The notes under the pieces: generated by a model
What the model was told of the DNA's origin: nothing
What the model saw: only the letters and a program-made list of their open reading frames with translations
The model's database searches: none
IMG/VR virus record: IMGVR_UViG_3300035070_003434
Coordinates: 1-26,843 of that record
DNA: 26,843 nt
Reading direction: 5' to 3' (one strand)
Origin: a virus
In this document: one piece after another, positions 19,455 to 26,843 of the stretch
How the letters are laid out: the number at the start of each line of letters is the position of its first letter
How positions within the stretch are numbered: position 1 is the first letter of the stretch
Made by a program: the position numbers and the translations under genes

Positions 19455-22400
19455 TCAGACGAACGCGTGATAGGAGAGTAGGTGAACGGTCGCCCGGTAG
19501 ACAACTTCCCGACGGTGGATCGTGACTCGCACCTGCATCCTGCTGGCGAGCACGGTGCGGTCCACGTGCTCGCGGTACGCCGTCCAGGCTCCGTCGACGT
19601 AGAAGCGCGACTCGACGAGCACCTGCGTATGCGTGCCAACCTCGCCGATGTGGCCACCCACTCGCAGCGAAAGCGGAAGGTCGCTGAGCGGCATGGCCAG
19701 GTCGCCAACCGTTGTCTCCCAGTCGAGGCCAGGCACACCGCTGCTCGCTGGCCTGCCCTCGATCGTGCGCCACCGTGCTTCTCCGCTGCCGACGGCGAAG
19801 TCGAGTTCGCCAACCGTCACGTCCTCAAGTTCGCGGCGGTCCCATCGGACTTGCCAGAAGAACGGCGCTTGGTAGCCCGCATCTTGCTCGGCACTGACGT
19901 AGCTGCCGGACAGTACCGCCGACTGAAGCTGCAACACTCCGCCGCTGAACTCGGTTCCGTCGTGCGTGCCTGCCGGAGACGTAGCAAGGTCGTCTTCGTC
20001 GATCTCGGCGACCATGTTCGGCGGCGACCAGTCCGGGTTCTCGACGACAACAGGCAAGCCGTGCAGCCCGCTTTTCGACTTCGCCGTGACGAGGATCGGC
20101 GGCCCGGCAGGAATCGACAGGTGGAACCGTGGGAAGCGCTCGCGAGCGAGCACGCGACGAGCCGCCCACGAAGATCCGATGGCGAGTTCGTACGCATCGA
20201 GGTCGGGCGCCTGCAGTTCATCGGCTTGCACCAGCACGGCGCCGTCCAGCAGAACGGCGCGCGCCTTCGTCATCGCCGGCGGCTGCCACTCCGGGAACTC
20301 GCTCGCGATGATCGTCGTCTGGTCGCCCTGCTCCGGCATGACGTGGATGCCATCGAGCCCCGGCCAGCAGATCGACACCTCGTAGCTTCGGTGCGCTTCG
20401 AAGCCATCCCAGTTCAGCGTGGACGCATCGGTGGTCGCGATCGGGCGCCATACTTCCTCACCCACCGGGCGCACATAGACCGCGCACGTTTTCGCCTGCA
20501 TCGAGCGCGGGCGAGCCCATGTGATCCGATGCCCGCTCCAGTCCCGTTGAACGCTCGTGCCGAGCGTCGCCTGACGGTCTCCGGTGTCTGCAGGAGCATC
20601 GAGCACGCGGAACTCTGCGTCATCTCCGCGCGCCGCATCGTCCCACTCTGATTGCTCGATGGGATCGTACGCGGTTGGCGTCCATTGGATGGCCCGGCAC
20701 TCGCGCTTCAGATCCTGCCCCAGCGACACCGACACCAGTTCGTAGGTTTCCACCAGCTTGTCGGCGACGCCGAGCACGACGGCTGCACCGTTCTGCACTT
20801 CGGTGACGCCTGGATCGTCGAGGATGATCGGCCAGCCGTTCACACCTGGCGGAAACGTCATTCCGATGGTCGCGATGCGACTCGACCCGTCTTCGCTGCG
20901 CACCACGATGTGCGTCGCCGTTCCGGGGTCGTGGTCGATCACCAGGTTGGTGCTGTCCTCGATGTGCGTCACCATCGCCGACACCGCGACATCGTCGGCG
21001 CCGAACGGCCGAAGCAGCTCGTGCTCGAACTCGATCAGGTCTCCGACTTCGGCGGCGAGCGTCCACGGTCCCGCGACGAACGACAGCTCCCGATCGACCA
21101 GACGCGTGATGCGGTGCTTCCAGATCCCTTCGCGAAACAGCTGCTGTCCTCGCGTCACGCCGTACGCTTGCACGGTCTCGGGGCGGTAGCTGTCCCCGTC
21201 GAGGAAAGTGGCATCGTTCATCGTGCCTTCGGGGTCCTCAACCGGTAGCACGTCCTGCTGCCAAAGGTCGGCTTCGTTCAGGTACTGGAACAGATAGACC
21301 GTCGGGCGCGACAGCTTCGAAAGCCATCGCATGCTCACATTCTCGACGTTGCCGCTGGTCAGAAGTTGCGTCGGCGTCTTCGCAGGAACGGTGACACCTG
21401 CGTCGCCATGCTCGTCGCGGAACTGGTAGATGACGGACAGCTTGCCGTTGCGAATGACCGGAGCGGCGCGACCTGCAGCGCAGAACGTGAGCACCCATTC
21501 CCATGCAGGCCTAGGTCGGTCGCCGACGACGTCGACCGTGAACGCCGCTTCATCCCACGGCGTCGTTGGGTTTGGGTCCGTGTCGCAGAACGCTGCCCAT
21601 CTGCGAAACGCCGGCAGGTCCACGTCGGCTTCGGTCAGGTACTCGCCGAGCCCGTGCCGCGACAGGATGTAGTCGAGACAGCACCACGCGGGGTTCCGGC
21701 CTGGCGGGTGCGTGTTGAAGTCGAACGGCGCCGCCGGCACGTGCCAGCAGCGCGGCGACCATCCGTTCACCGCGTCCCAGACGCGCACGAGCAGCGCTTC
21801 CACCGGCACCTGCACCTGCGGCAGACCACCGGAGAATCGAGCGCTCGCCCACAGTTCCAGCGCCATCAGAGCTTCGTTCGGATAGCGCAGTGTGGTCGGT
21901 TGCTGCACAGAGACGTCACGCCACACGAGCGACGCAACCGTCTGCGGACCCACGAAGCCGAACTTCTCAACGGTGACCTCGAAGTTGCGCGTGATGCCGT
22001 TCGGCCACCACTGCGTCAGGTCGACACTCAGAGTCCGAACGAAGTATCCAACATAAGGCCCACCGGCACCGACGTCCGTCGTGCTCACCACGACGCCGCC
22101 AGAAACGTCGCCTACCTCGCGGACGTTGATGCGCACCTGCGCAAACACCACCTGCGGCACTCCGGTCGATCCCTGCTCATAGAGGCCAGAGGGCGCCACG
22201 ACGATGACGCGCAAACCGACGACGTTGCCACCGTCAGAGTACGTGAACACCTTCGGTCCCGTGACAAGGTCGAGTCCCAGTTCATATGCCGCAGAGATCC
22301 CGGAGAACGGCATCGGCAGCGGCGTCTGGTCCTGCGTCCCGGGTCTCGTGTACGCGATCGCTCCGAGCGACGTTCCCGGCGGTGCGTCGATCAAGTTCCC

Positions 22401-23027
22401 GTCGATGATGAGTCCGACCGGCAAGTTCGCGTTGAAGAGCACGTTTTGCTCGCCTGTCTTGCCTCCGACCGATTGCACAACTCCCTCGCACAGCGAAAGG
22501 ATCATGCGGAGCTTGTCCGTTTGGCTCGATGCACCTCCCGATCCCGTCGTGTTGACGTCGGTCCAGACGACTTGGCCGCCGACAGCGTGCTTGCCGTAGA
22601 CCCACGGCACCGGCAGACCGGCGCCATAGTTCGTTTTTATGCCGTCCCATGCGTACGTTTGCGAAGCGCTGTCGCCACGATCCTGCGCGACACCAGGCGG
22701 CTTCGGCGCAGGAGTCAGCAGGCCGATGAGGTAGTGCACCGCCAGCGCGACGATCGCGTATTCGATGACCTCGATGACGAACGCGAGAACGGCCTCGCCT
22801 GTCGTCTGCGGCATCACTACGACGTGTTCGCCGTCGACGAGCGGGCGGTCGAGTTCTGCCTGGTTCTCGACCGCGATGCCGTCGATGGCGACGACTATTC
22901 CAAGGCCCTGCGGAAGACGCGAACGAAGGCCATCCACCAGATCCATGGCAGTCTGACCAATCGCTGGCAGATCATGCGTCGAGACATCGTCGCCGAGCAG
23001 GCCCTTCTTCACGGAAAGTCGTATCAC
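19455..23027 (-). CDS. J: Tail tip attachment protein, lambda J-like with an I-like N-terminus (1190 aa)
   Basis: GTG at 23027 is preferred over 23042: it gives the GTGA overlap with the protease gene and has GGAGG 7 bases upstream. Residues 1-75 resemble lambda gpI (ubiquitin-like IVVAIDGIAVENQAELDRPL, then a hydrophobic segment AVLAFVIEVIEYAIVALAVH). From about residue 120 comes the J signature (SASQTYAWDGIKTNYGAGLP, then VPWVYGKHAVGGQVV) and the long tail-hub region typical of J, including SCWHVPAAPFDF-like parts and WCCLDYILSRHGLGEYLTEA. Fibronectin-like beta domains fill the C-terminal third. The lambda I and J functions appear fused here. The protein forms the tail tip and determines host attachment. 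Confidence 0.92.
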   Translation of the reverse strand: MIRLSVKKGLLGDDVSTHDLPAIGQTAMDLVDGLRSRLPQGLGIVVAIDGIAVENQAELDRPLVDGEHVVVMPQTTGEAVLAFVIEVIEYAIVALAVHYLIGLLTPAPKPPGVAQDRGDSASQTYAWDGIKTNYGAGLPVPWVYGKHAVGGQVVWTDVNTTGSGGASSQTDKLRMILSLCEGVVQSVGGKTGEQNVLFNANLPVGLIIDGNLIDAPPGTSLGAIAYTRPGTQDQTPLPMPFSGISAAYELGLDLVTGPKVFTYSDGGNVVGLRVIVVAPSGLYEQGSTGVPQVVFAQVRINVREVGDVSGGVVVSTTDVGAGGPYVGYFVRTLSVDLTQWWPNGITRNFEVTVEKFGFVGPQTVASLVWRDVSVQQPTTLRYPNEALMALELWASARFSGGLPQVQVPVEALLVRVWDAVNGWSPRCWHVPAAPFDFNTHPPGRNPAWCCLDYILSRHGLGEYLTEADVDLPAFRRWAAFCDTDPNPTTPWDEAAFTVDVVGDRPRPAWEWVLTFCAAGRAAPVIRNGKLSVIYQFRDEHGDAGVTVPAKTPTQLLTSGNVENVSMRWLSKLSRPTVYLFQYLNEADLWQQDVLPVEDPEGTMNDATFLDGDSYRPETVQAYGVTRGQQLFREGIWKHRITRLVDRELSFVAGPWTLAAEVGDLIEFEHELLRPFGADDVAVSAMVTHIEDSTNLVIDHDPGTATHIVVRSEDGSSRIATIGMTFPPGVNGWPIILDDPGVTEVQNGAAVVLGVADKLVETYELVSVSLGQDLKRECRAIQWTPTAYDPIEQSEWDDAARGDDAEFRVLDAPADTGDRQATLGTSVQRDWSGHRITWARPRSMQAKTCAVYVRPVGEEVWRPIATTDASTLNWDGFEAHRSYEVSICWPGLDGIHVMPEQGDQTTIIASEFPEWQPPAMTKARAVLLDGAVLVQADELQAPDLDAYELAIGSSWAARRVLARERFPRFHLSIPAGPPILVTAKSKSGLHGLPVVVENPDWSPPNMVAEIDEDDLATSPAGTHDGTEFSGGVLQLQSAVLSGSYVSAEQDAGYQAPFFWQVRWDRRELEDVTVGELDFAVGSGEARWRTIEGRPASSGVPGLDWETTVGDLAMPLSDLPLSLRVGGHIGEVGTHTQVLVESRFYVDGAWTAYREHVDRTVLASRMQVRVTIHRREVVYRATVHLLSYHAFV

Positions 23028-23407
23028 GGCTGCCACCTCCACACCTCTGCAGGCTGCACCTTCCAGCGGTAGCCTGGCACACAGTACGCCGATCCGTGCT
23101 CACGCGACGAAGAGTAGACGTGACCAGCATGCACGATCGCGCACCACGGATGCGTGCCATAGAACAAGAGCACGTCGCCGTCCCTGATGACGTACGGATC
23201 AGCTGGCGCATCGACGCGAACCCAGCCTGCAGGGAAGCCGCTGTGGTCGATCTCTCCACGCCTGTACGCCGCTTCGATCGACGGCCAACCATCAGGTGCC
23301 GGGACGCCGCGCCGGCGAGCGATCTCGGCGACCACGCCAAGACAGTCGATGCCCACTCCTGGTGTTCGCCCTCCGACGACGTACGGCGTGCTGAGAATGT
23401 CGCGCAT
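23024..23407 (-). CDS. NlpC/P60 tail peptidase, lambda K-like C-terminal domain only (127 aa)
   Basis: ATG at 23407 overlaps the upstream stop by one base (TGATG). The motif PYVVGGRTPGVGIDCLGVVA gives the catalytic Cys22 in the G-x-D-C-x-G context of NlpC/P60 cysteine peptidases; RDGDVLLFYG (about 75-84) and histidines at 86, 93 or 96 are candidates for the catalytic His. Lambda gpK carries an N-terminal JAB/Mov34 domain before this domain, which is absent here. These enzymes cleave peptidoglycan cross-bridges or act in tail tip assembly. Position between the L-like and J-like genes matches lambda order. Confidence 0.9.
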   Translation of the reverse strand: MRDILSTPYVVGGRTPGVGIDCLGVVAEIARRRGVPAPDGWPSIEAAYRRGEIDHSGFPAGWVRVDAPADPYVIRDGDVLLFYGTHPWCAIVHAGHVYSSSREHGSAYCVPGYRWKVQPAEVWRWQP

Positions 23408-24096
23408 CAGCGGCGCCTCGATGCGATCCCAGGATGGCCACCATAGTTGCCAGGAAGCACCGGCGGCAGACCGCGCAACGTCATGTCGTCACCTCGTTCG
23501 ATGCATGCCGCTAGCGACTTGTCGCACGACGTGAACGCCGCGAACGCGTTCTGCACATACCCGCACTGGTGCGAGCCGAACGACCACCGACACCGCTTCG
23601 GGATGTAGCGATCGGTTGGGCTTGTGCGCGCGAAGAAGTTCGGCCGCTCGAGCCGCAGCGTGATCGCGCTACTCGTCGCCTGCACTCCGCCCACGCGCAG
23701 GTCCCAGTGCAAGAACTCGTGGTCCGGGTATGGGATCGCGAGCGCCGCCGTCGGGACCAGCATCAACACGGCCTGATTCCCTTCGATCTTTCCGTTGTGC
23801 AGGTACGGCATGAGGAAGCGCGTGCTGTTGTCGATGCTCAACTGCACCTGCGGCAAGTCGCCTTCCTGGTTCTGCTCGATCGGCGAGAACGTGAACGGCC
23901 ACGGGTACCAAGTCTGCACGGTCGGGTTCGACGCCGGCCACTCCAGCGGAACGTCGAGCGAGCTCGATCGCAGCAGCACCGATGGCGTTGCGATGTCGCC
24001 CTTGCTGACCTGCAGTTGCAGGAGCCACACCCACGGTTGCGTTGCGTGCGGCCGCTCGCCCTGCTGCTCGACCGTCGATGGAAGGATGATGGGCAC
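23407..24096 (-). CDS. Minor tail protein, lambda L-like (229 aa)
   Basis: GTG at 24096 is chosen because GGAG lies 7 bases upstream and the start is just past the preceding stop; TTG at 24114 would overlap it. The N-terminal two-thirds are beta-rich (TYPWPFTFSP region, QVQLSIDNSTRFLMPYLHNG). The C-terminal third holds a cysteine cluster CRWSFGSHQCGYVQNAFAAF then TSCDKSLAACIERG, the four-Cys pattern of lambda gpL, which binds an iron-sulfur cluster. Position before the K-like protease supports the identity. Confidence 0.83.
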   Translation of the reverse strand: MPIILPSTVEQQGERPHATQPWVWLLQLQVSKGDIATPSVLLRSSSLDVPLEWPASNPTVQTWYPWPFTFSPIEQNQEGDLPQVQLSIDNSTRFLMPYLHNGKIEGNQAVLMLVPTAALAIPYPDHEFLHWDLRVGGVQATSSAITLRLERPNFFARTSPTDRYIPKRCRWSFGSHQCGYVQNAFAAFTSCDKSLAACIERGDDMTLRGLPPVLPGNYGGHPGIASRRR

Positions 24097-24098
24097 GC

Positions 24099-25877
24099 TT
24101 AGGCTCCAGTCCAACGAAGCACGGCAACGTCGACCGTGATTGAGAAGATGTCGTGCGCGACCTGCTGGCGCAACGGGCGAACGGCTGTCAGCACCGATAC
24201 GGGATCACCGCGCGGCGGCACGTACTGCCACGTCAGGTTGTCGCGCAGGAACTCGAACACCTCCTGCGCCTGCGAGGTCTTGAGCGGCCCCCATCCGACA
24301 GTCAGCACGCGCAGCGCAGGAGCACCCATCGGCCACGAACGCTTGTAGCCGGTCGCGCCTTCGATCTTGGTGCGCTCAAGTCGTCCGAGTTCAAGCGGAT
24401 CGGAGTTCGGTGGCAGCGGTGGCAGCGGAAGGCTTGCCGGGTCGGGTCCCTGCGAGTTCGGGACGATGAATAGCGGCGCCGGCTCCGTGCCCGGCGGCAC
24501 CGTGACGTTCTCCGGGTCGCGCACCGGATGGAACTGCACCACGGTGATGTCGCGCACGGCCTGCCGCGGCGCCGGTGAAACTGCATTGCCGAGCCACGTC
24601 GCGCGCCACTGCATCGCCGGCGACAACACCTGGAAGGTGCGACGCCCGTACGACATCGCACTCGCCCGCTCGCCGCGCGTCGCATCACTCTCCGTCTTCG
24701 TCGTTTCTCGAAACCCGGCGAGGATGTTGTTGGATTCCCACGCTCGCGTTCCGTACGCCGCGCGCTGGTTCACGAACACCGGCATACCGCAAGCCATGAC
24801 GATTGGCTCGGTGAGCAGTTGCGGCGCTGGTCGTTCAAGCGTCGTGTGCCAGGTCGGCCACAGCGGGTCGATCTCAGGAAGCGCTATGTCTGTCGTCGCG
24901 ATGTGCTGCCAGAGCAGGTCGGTGAGCGTGTCGATGCGCACCGCGAAGTGGCGCACGTCGAACCACCGCGACTGCACGGTGGTCGGGCCACCGATCTGCT
25001 GCAGCGATGCTCCGAACGTCGTCACGCTGTTCGCCTGCTCTTCGACCCAGAATCCACCTTGGTGCACCCAGTTCCAGATCGGGAACGATCCGCCGACGTT
25101 CGGCGAACGGTTGTAGCCGTACCGGTCGCCGGTCCCCAGGTACGTGCTTTTCGATCCGACCGTTCCTGCCGGCGAAAGCCCGAACTGGAACTGCGGCGCA
25201 AGCTGGTTGTGGTCGCGCACCTGGTAGCGCGTGGAAGCGAAGTTGAGCCACACCTCGTCGGCGTTCCCGAAAGCTGGGCCCAGCAGGTCCCACTGCGCCA
25301 TGCCGGACGACGAGGGCGCCAGTGGCGTCCCTGTTCCGCCGCTCGCGTGATACTGCGCACTGTGACCTGCGGGAATCTGCGACAGGTCGAACCACAGCCA
25401 CGCCACGTCGCTGACAGTGAACTCCGTGTAGAACGTCTGCGGGTCGCCGCCTGTGTAGCTGCGAGCGAACAGGCAAAGGTCGACCGTGCTGAGGTCGATG
25501 GACGTGCCGAAGAGCGCATCGGCTTCGGTCGCCGAGATCAGCACGAGGAACGCGAACGGGATGCCGACGTCGGCGTCGATCGGCTCCTGCAGCGGCACAT
25601 CCATGCGGTAATTCGGGTGCTTCGTTCCTCCGGTCGTTCCGAGCACGACTTCGGCACGCCCATGCACAAGCCCGGATCCGGCATACAAGCGGTCGCCGAT
25701 CTTGCCCGTGATCCAAAGGGCATACGGCCGCGCTCCGGTTGGCATGTCGTCGGTGCCCATCGACGCAATCTGCGACCACCCGTCGCCGCCGCCGGCATCG
25801 CTGCTTTGGTTGCCGATCGTCGTCACACGATGCGAGTTCACACCCTGCTTCAGACCGCAGTACCGGAGTTCAGTCAT
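24099..25877 (-). CDS. Large minor tail protein with gpM-like C-terminus (592 aa)
   Basis: ATG at 25877 chosen; the frame is open further upstream but overlaps the tape-measure gene. Residues 1-450 are beta-rich and aromatic, with no domain I can name (for example TFYTEFTVSDVAWLWFDLSQ and GTGDRYGYNRSPNVGGSFPI). A Pro-rich linker (PDPASLPLPPLPPNSDPLEL) follows. The last 100 residues (TGYKRSWPMGAPALRVLTVG, then EVFEFLRDNLTWQYVPPRGD and FSITVDVAVLRW) have the layout of lambda gpM-type minor tail proteins. The long N-terminal part would then be an addition to the usual short M protein. It sits where lambda has M, before the L-like gene. Confidence 0.82.
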   Translation of the reverse strand: MTELRYCGLKQGVNSHRVTTIGNQSSDAGGGDGWSQIASMGTDDMPTGARPYALWITGKIGDRLYAGSGLVHGRAEVVLGTTGGTKHPNYRMDVPLQEPIDADVGIPFAFLVLISATEADALFGTSIDLSTVDLCLFARSYTGGDPQTFYTEFTVSDVAWLWFDLSQIPAGHSAQYHASGGTGTPLAPSSSGMAQWDLLGPAFGNADEVWLNFASTRYQVRDHNQLAPQFQFGLSPAGTVGSKSTYLGTGDRYGYNRSPNVGGSFPIWNWVHQGGFWVEEQANSVTTFGASLQQIGGPTTVQSRWFDVRHFAVRIDTLTDLLWQHIATTDIALPEIDPLWPTWHTTLERPAPQLLTEPIVMACGMPVFVNQRAAYGTRAWESNNILAGFRETTKTESDATRGERASAMSYGRRTFQVLSPAMQWRATWLGNAVSPAPRQAVRDITVVQFHPVRDPENVTVPPGTEPAPLFIVPNSQGPDPASLPLPPLPPNSDPLELGRLERTKIEGATGYKRSWPMGAPALRVLTVGWGPLKTSQAQEVFEFLRDNLTWQYVPPRGDPVSVLTAVRPLRQQVAHDIFSITVDVAVLRWTGA

Positions 25878-25893
25878 CGGTTCCGTGCTCGCT

Positions 25894-26820
25894 TCATGCC
25901 GTGCTGCGCTGGATGACGTGCCGCATGCCGGCGCGGTTCTCGGCCTGGTTTTCCCAGATCGAACGCAACGTGCCGGACTGCTCGACGAGCACACGTTGCA
26001 CGTCGCGACCGTCCATCGCAGTGATGTTGAAGTTCAGGACCGTTCCGCCGCCACCGCCTCCAGTGAAGGTGACGGGGATGCTTCGGTTGTCCGGCAGCGG
26101 CACCACGGCCTCGCTGTTCTTGCCTTCGCCGATCGCCGCCAGCGTCGGGCTATGGATCACATCGCCACGTGCGAGCGCTCGGAACGGGATCACGTTCGTA
26201 CTCACGCCGCCGGGGACCACGCCGCCATCCTCAAGACCAAAGAGGGTCTTGATTGCACCCAGCAGGAGCAGCTTCGATGCCATGCGGGCAATGTCGACCA
26301 GGAACTGCCGCGCGAAGTCGCGGAACGCATCCTTCGCGCTCTTGGCCCCGGTGATCACGTCGCCCATTGCGTCGCTGAGGCCATCGACGCCGTTCACCAG
26401 GACCGTGCCCAGCGCGTTGCCTGCGGACTCGCCGAGGTTCACTGCGGCATCGCGAAGCCCCTCGATTGCTCGCGTGAATCCGCCAGCAAACGTATTCTTC
26501 GCAGCCTCTGCCTTGCGCTTGATGTCGTCGAACTTGCGCTCGACGGCGCCGAGCGCTGCCGCCAGCTCGGCGGCGCTGATGAGGCCCTTCTTCGCGGCCT
26601 CCTCGAGCGCCAGCACATCCTCCTTGCGCTCGATCTCCGCCAGCTTGTCGCGCACCCCCTCGAGGCCTGGCGTGATGCGCGCCAGTTCGGTGATCAGGCC
26701 ACGGGCGCCCTTCGCCAGATCGTCGAACGTAGCGGCCTCGACGCCGATCTCTGCGCCTGGCCCGCGGACGTCATCCACGGTGGGCATGATGTTCTGCGCT
26801 GGCAGATGGGGTGCGTGCAT
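25894..26820 (-). CDS. Tape-measure-like tail protein, C-terminal part or short form (308 aa)
   Basis: ATG at 26820 follows an in-frame TAG directly, so this frame truly begins here; ATG at 26787 (MPTVDDV) is an alternative. Residues 20-110 are coiled-coil helices (ARITPGLEGVRDKLAEIERK). Residues about 115-205 are Ala/Gly-rich and amphipathic (GNALGTVLVNGVDGLSDAMG, RQFLVDIARMASKLLLLGAI). Residues about 210-260 carry the tape-measure C-terminal signature: GGVVPGG ... LARGDVIHSPTLAAIGEG ... EAVVPLPD. Complete tape measures are usually over 600 residues, so the protein is short or the tape measure is split between two genes. Confidence 0.85.
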   Translation of the reverse strand: MHAPHLPAQNIMPTVDDVRGPGAEIGVEAATFDDLAKGARGLITELARITPGLEGVRDKLAEIERKEDVLALEEAAKKGLISAAELAAALGAVERKFDDIKRKAEAAKNTFAGGFTRAIEGLRDAAVNLGESAGNALGTVLVNGVDGLSDAMGDVITGAKSAKDAFRDFARQFLVDIARMASKLLLLGAIKTLFGLEDGGVVPGGVSTNVIPFRALARGDVIHSPTLAAIGEGKNSEAVVPLPDNRSIPVTFTGGGGGGTVLNFNITAMDGRDVQRVLVEQSGTLRSIWENQAENRAGMRHVIQRSTA

Positions 26821-26843
26821 CTATCGCGCGATGAGGCCGACAA
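26821..26843 (-). CDS. C-terminal end of an upstream tail gene (partial)
   Basis: The last bases of the window read, in the frame of the next gene, ...VGLIAR followed by TAG at 26823-26821, directly before ATG at 26820. This is most simply the end of an upstream gene. With only seven codons visible nothing can be said of its function. Position suggests a tape-measure or tail chaperone component. Confidence 0.4.

Noticed and set aside
26820-26823. Phage-wide reassignment of TAG
   Set aside because: Other genes in the window end normally with TAG (2019, 7455, 14648, 15332), each followed by a new start or a non-coding gap.
1-26843. CRISPR array or insertion sequence
   Set aside because: No regularly spaced repeats and no transposase motif or terminal inverted repeats of insertion-sequence type were seen.

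Overview
The window is a stretch of a GC-rich (by eye well above 60 percent) double-stranded DNA tailed bacteriophage or prophage. Essentially every credible gene is on the minus strand, so it is best read from base 26843 down to base 1. The tail genes follow a lambda-like order (tape-measure-like protein, M/L-like minor tail proteins, NlpC/P60 'K-like' protease, I/J-like tip protein, fibres). This points to a long-tailed siphovirus of a Gram-negative or at least GC-rich host. The host cannot be named from the sequence. No terminase, portal, capsid or recognisable endolysin lies in the window, so it is only part of the genome.

Layout in transcription order. (1) 26.8-17.6 kb: tail tip and fibres. 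(2) 17.6-16.5 kb: three small genes, including a membrane/coiled-coil protein and a lipoprotein, possibly lysis-related. (3) About 16.48 kb: a good sigma70-like promoter, then 16.44-15.33 kb with small genes including a helix-turn-helix protein and a frameshifted Cys-containing gene. (4) 15.30-14.6 kb: a gene-poor control region with a tRNA-3'-end-like sequence, a G-run cluster and a multi-half-site palindrome. (5) 14.6-4.4 kb: a tightly packed early/recombination operon whose genes mostly overlap by 1 or 4 bases (TGATG, ATGA, GTGA). It holds a Lar-like zinc protein, an AlpA/Xis-like HTH protein, an integrase-N-terminus-like fragment, several small zinc-finger proteins, a RecB/Cas4-type Fe-S nuclease, a RecT annealase with a large C-terminal extension, Ea22-like coiled-coil proteins and a RusA-like resolvase. 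(6) 4.35-0 kb: two large, probably virion-associated proteins of unknown function, flanking three tiny genes, two of them membrane proteins.

The nuclease, RecT and RusA-like resolvase together form a plausible recombination pathway (end resection, single-strand annealing, branch resolution). The AlpA-like protein, integrase-like fragment and tRNA-end-like sequence hint at a temperate or formerly temperate lifestyle.

The most unusual signals are as follows. A 23-bp perfect inverted repeat inside the gene at 5956-7323 encloses 121 bp whose coding signal and ribosome-binding site lie on the opposite strand, as if a small segment had been flipped. Four different early proteins end in the same (D/E)LW tail. 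A compact multi-hairpin RNA with a U-run follows recT. Two genes need frameshifts to be read through.
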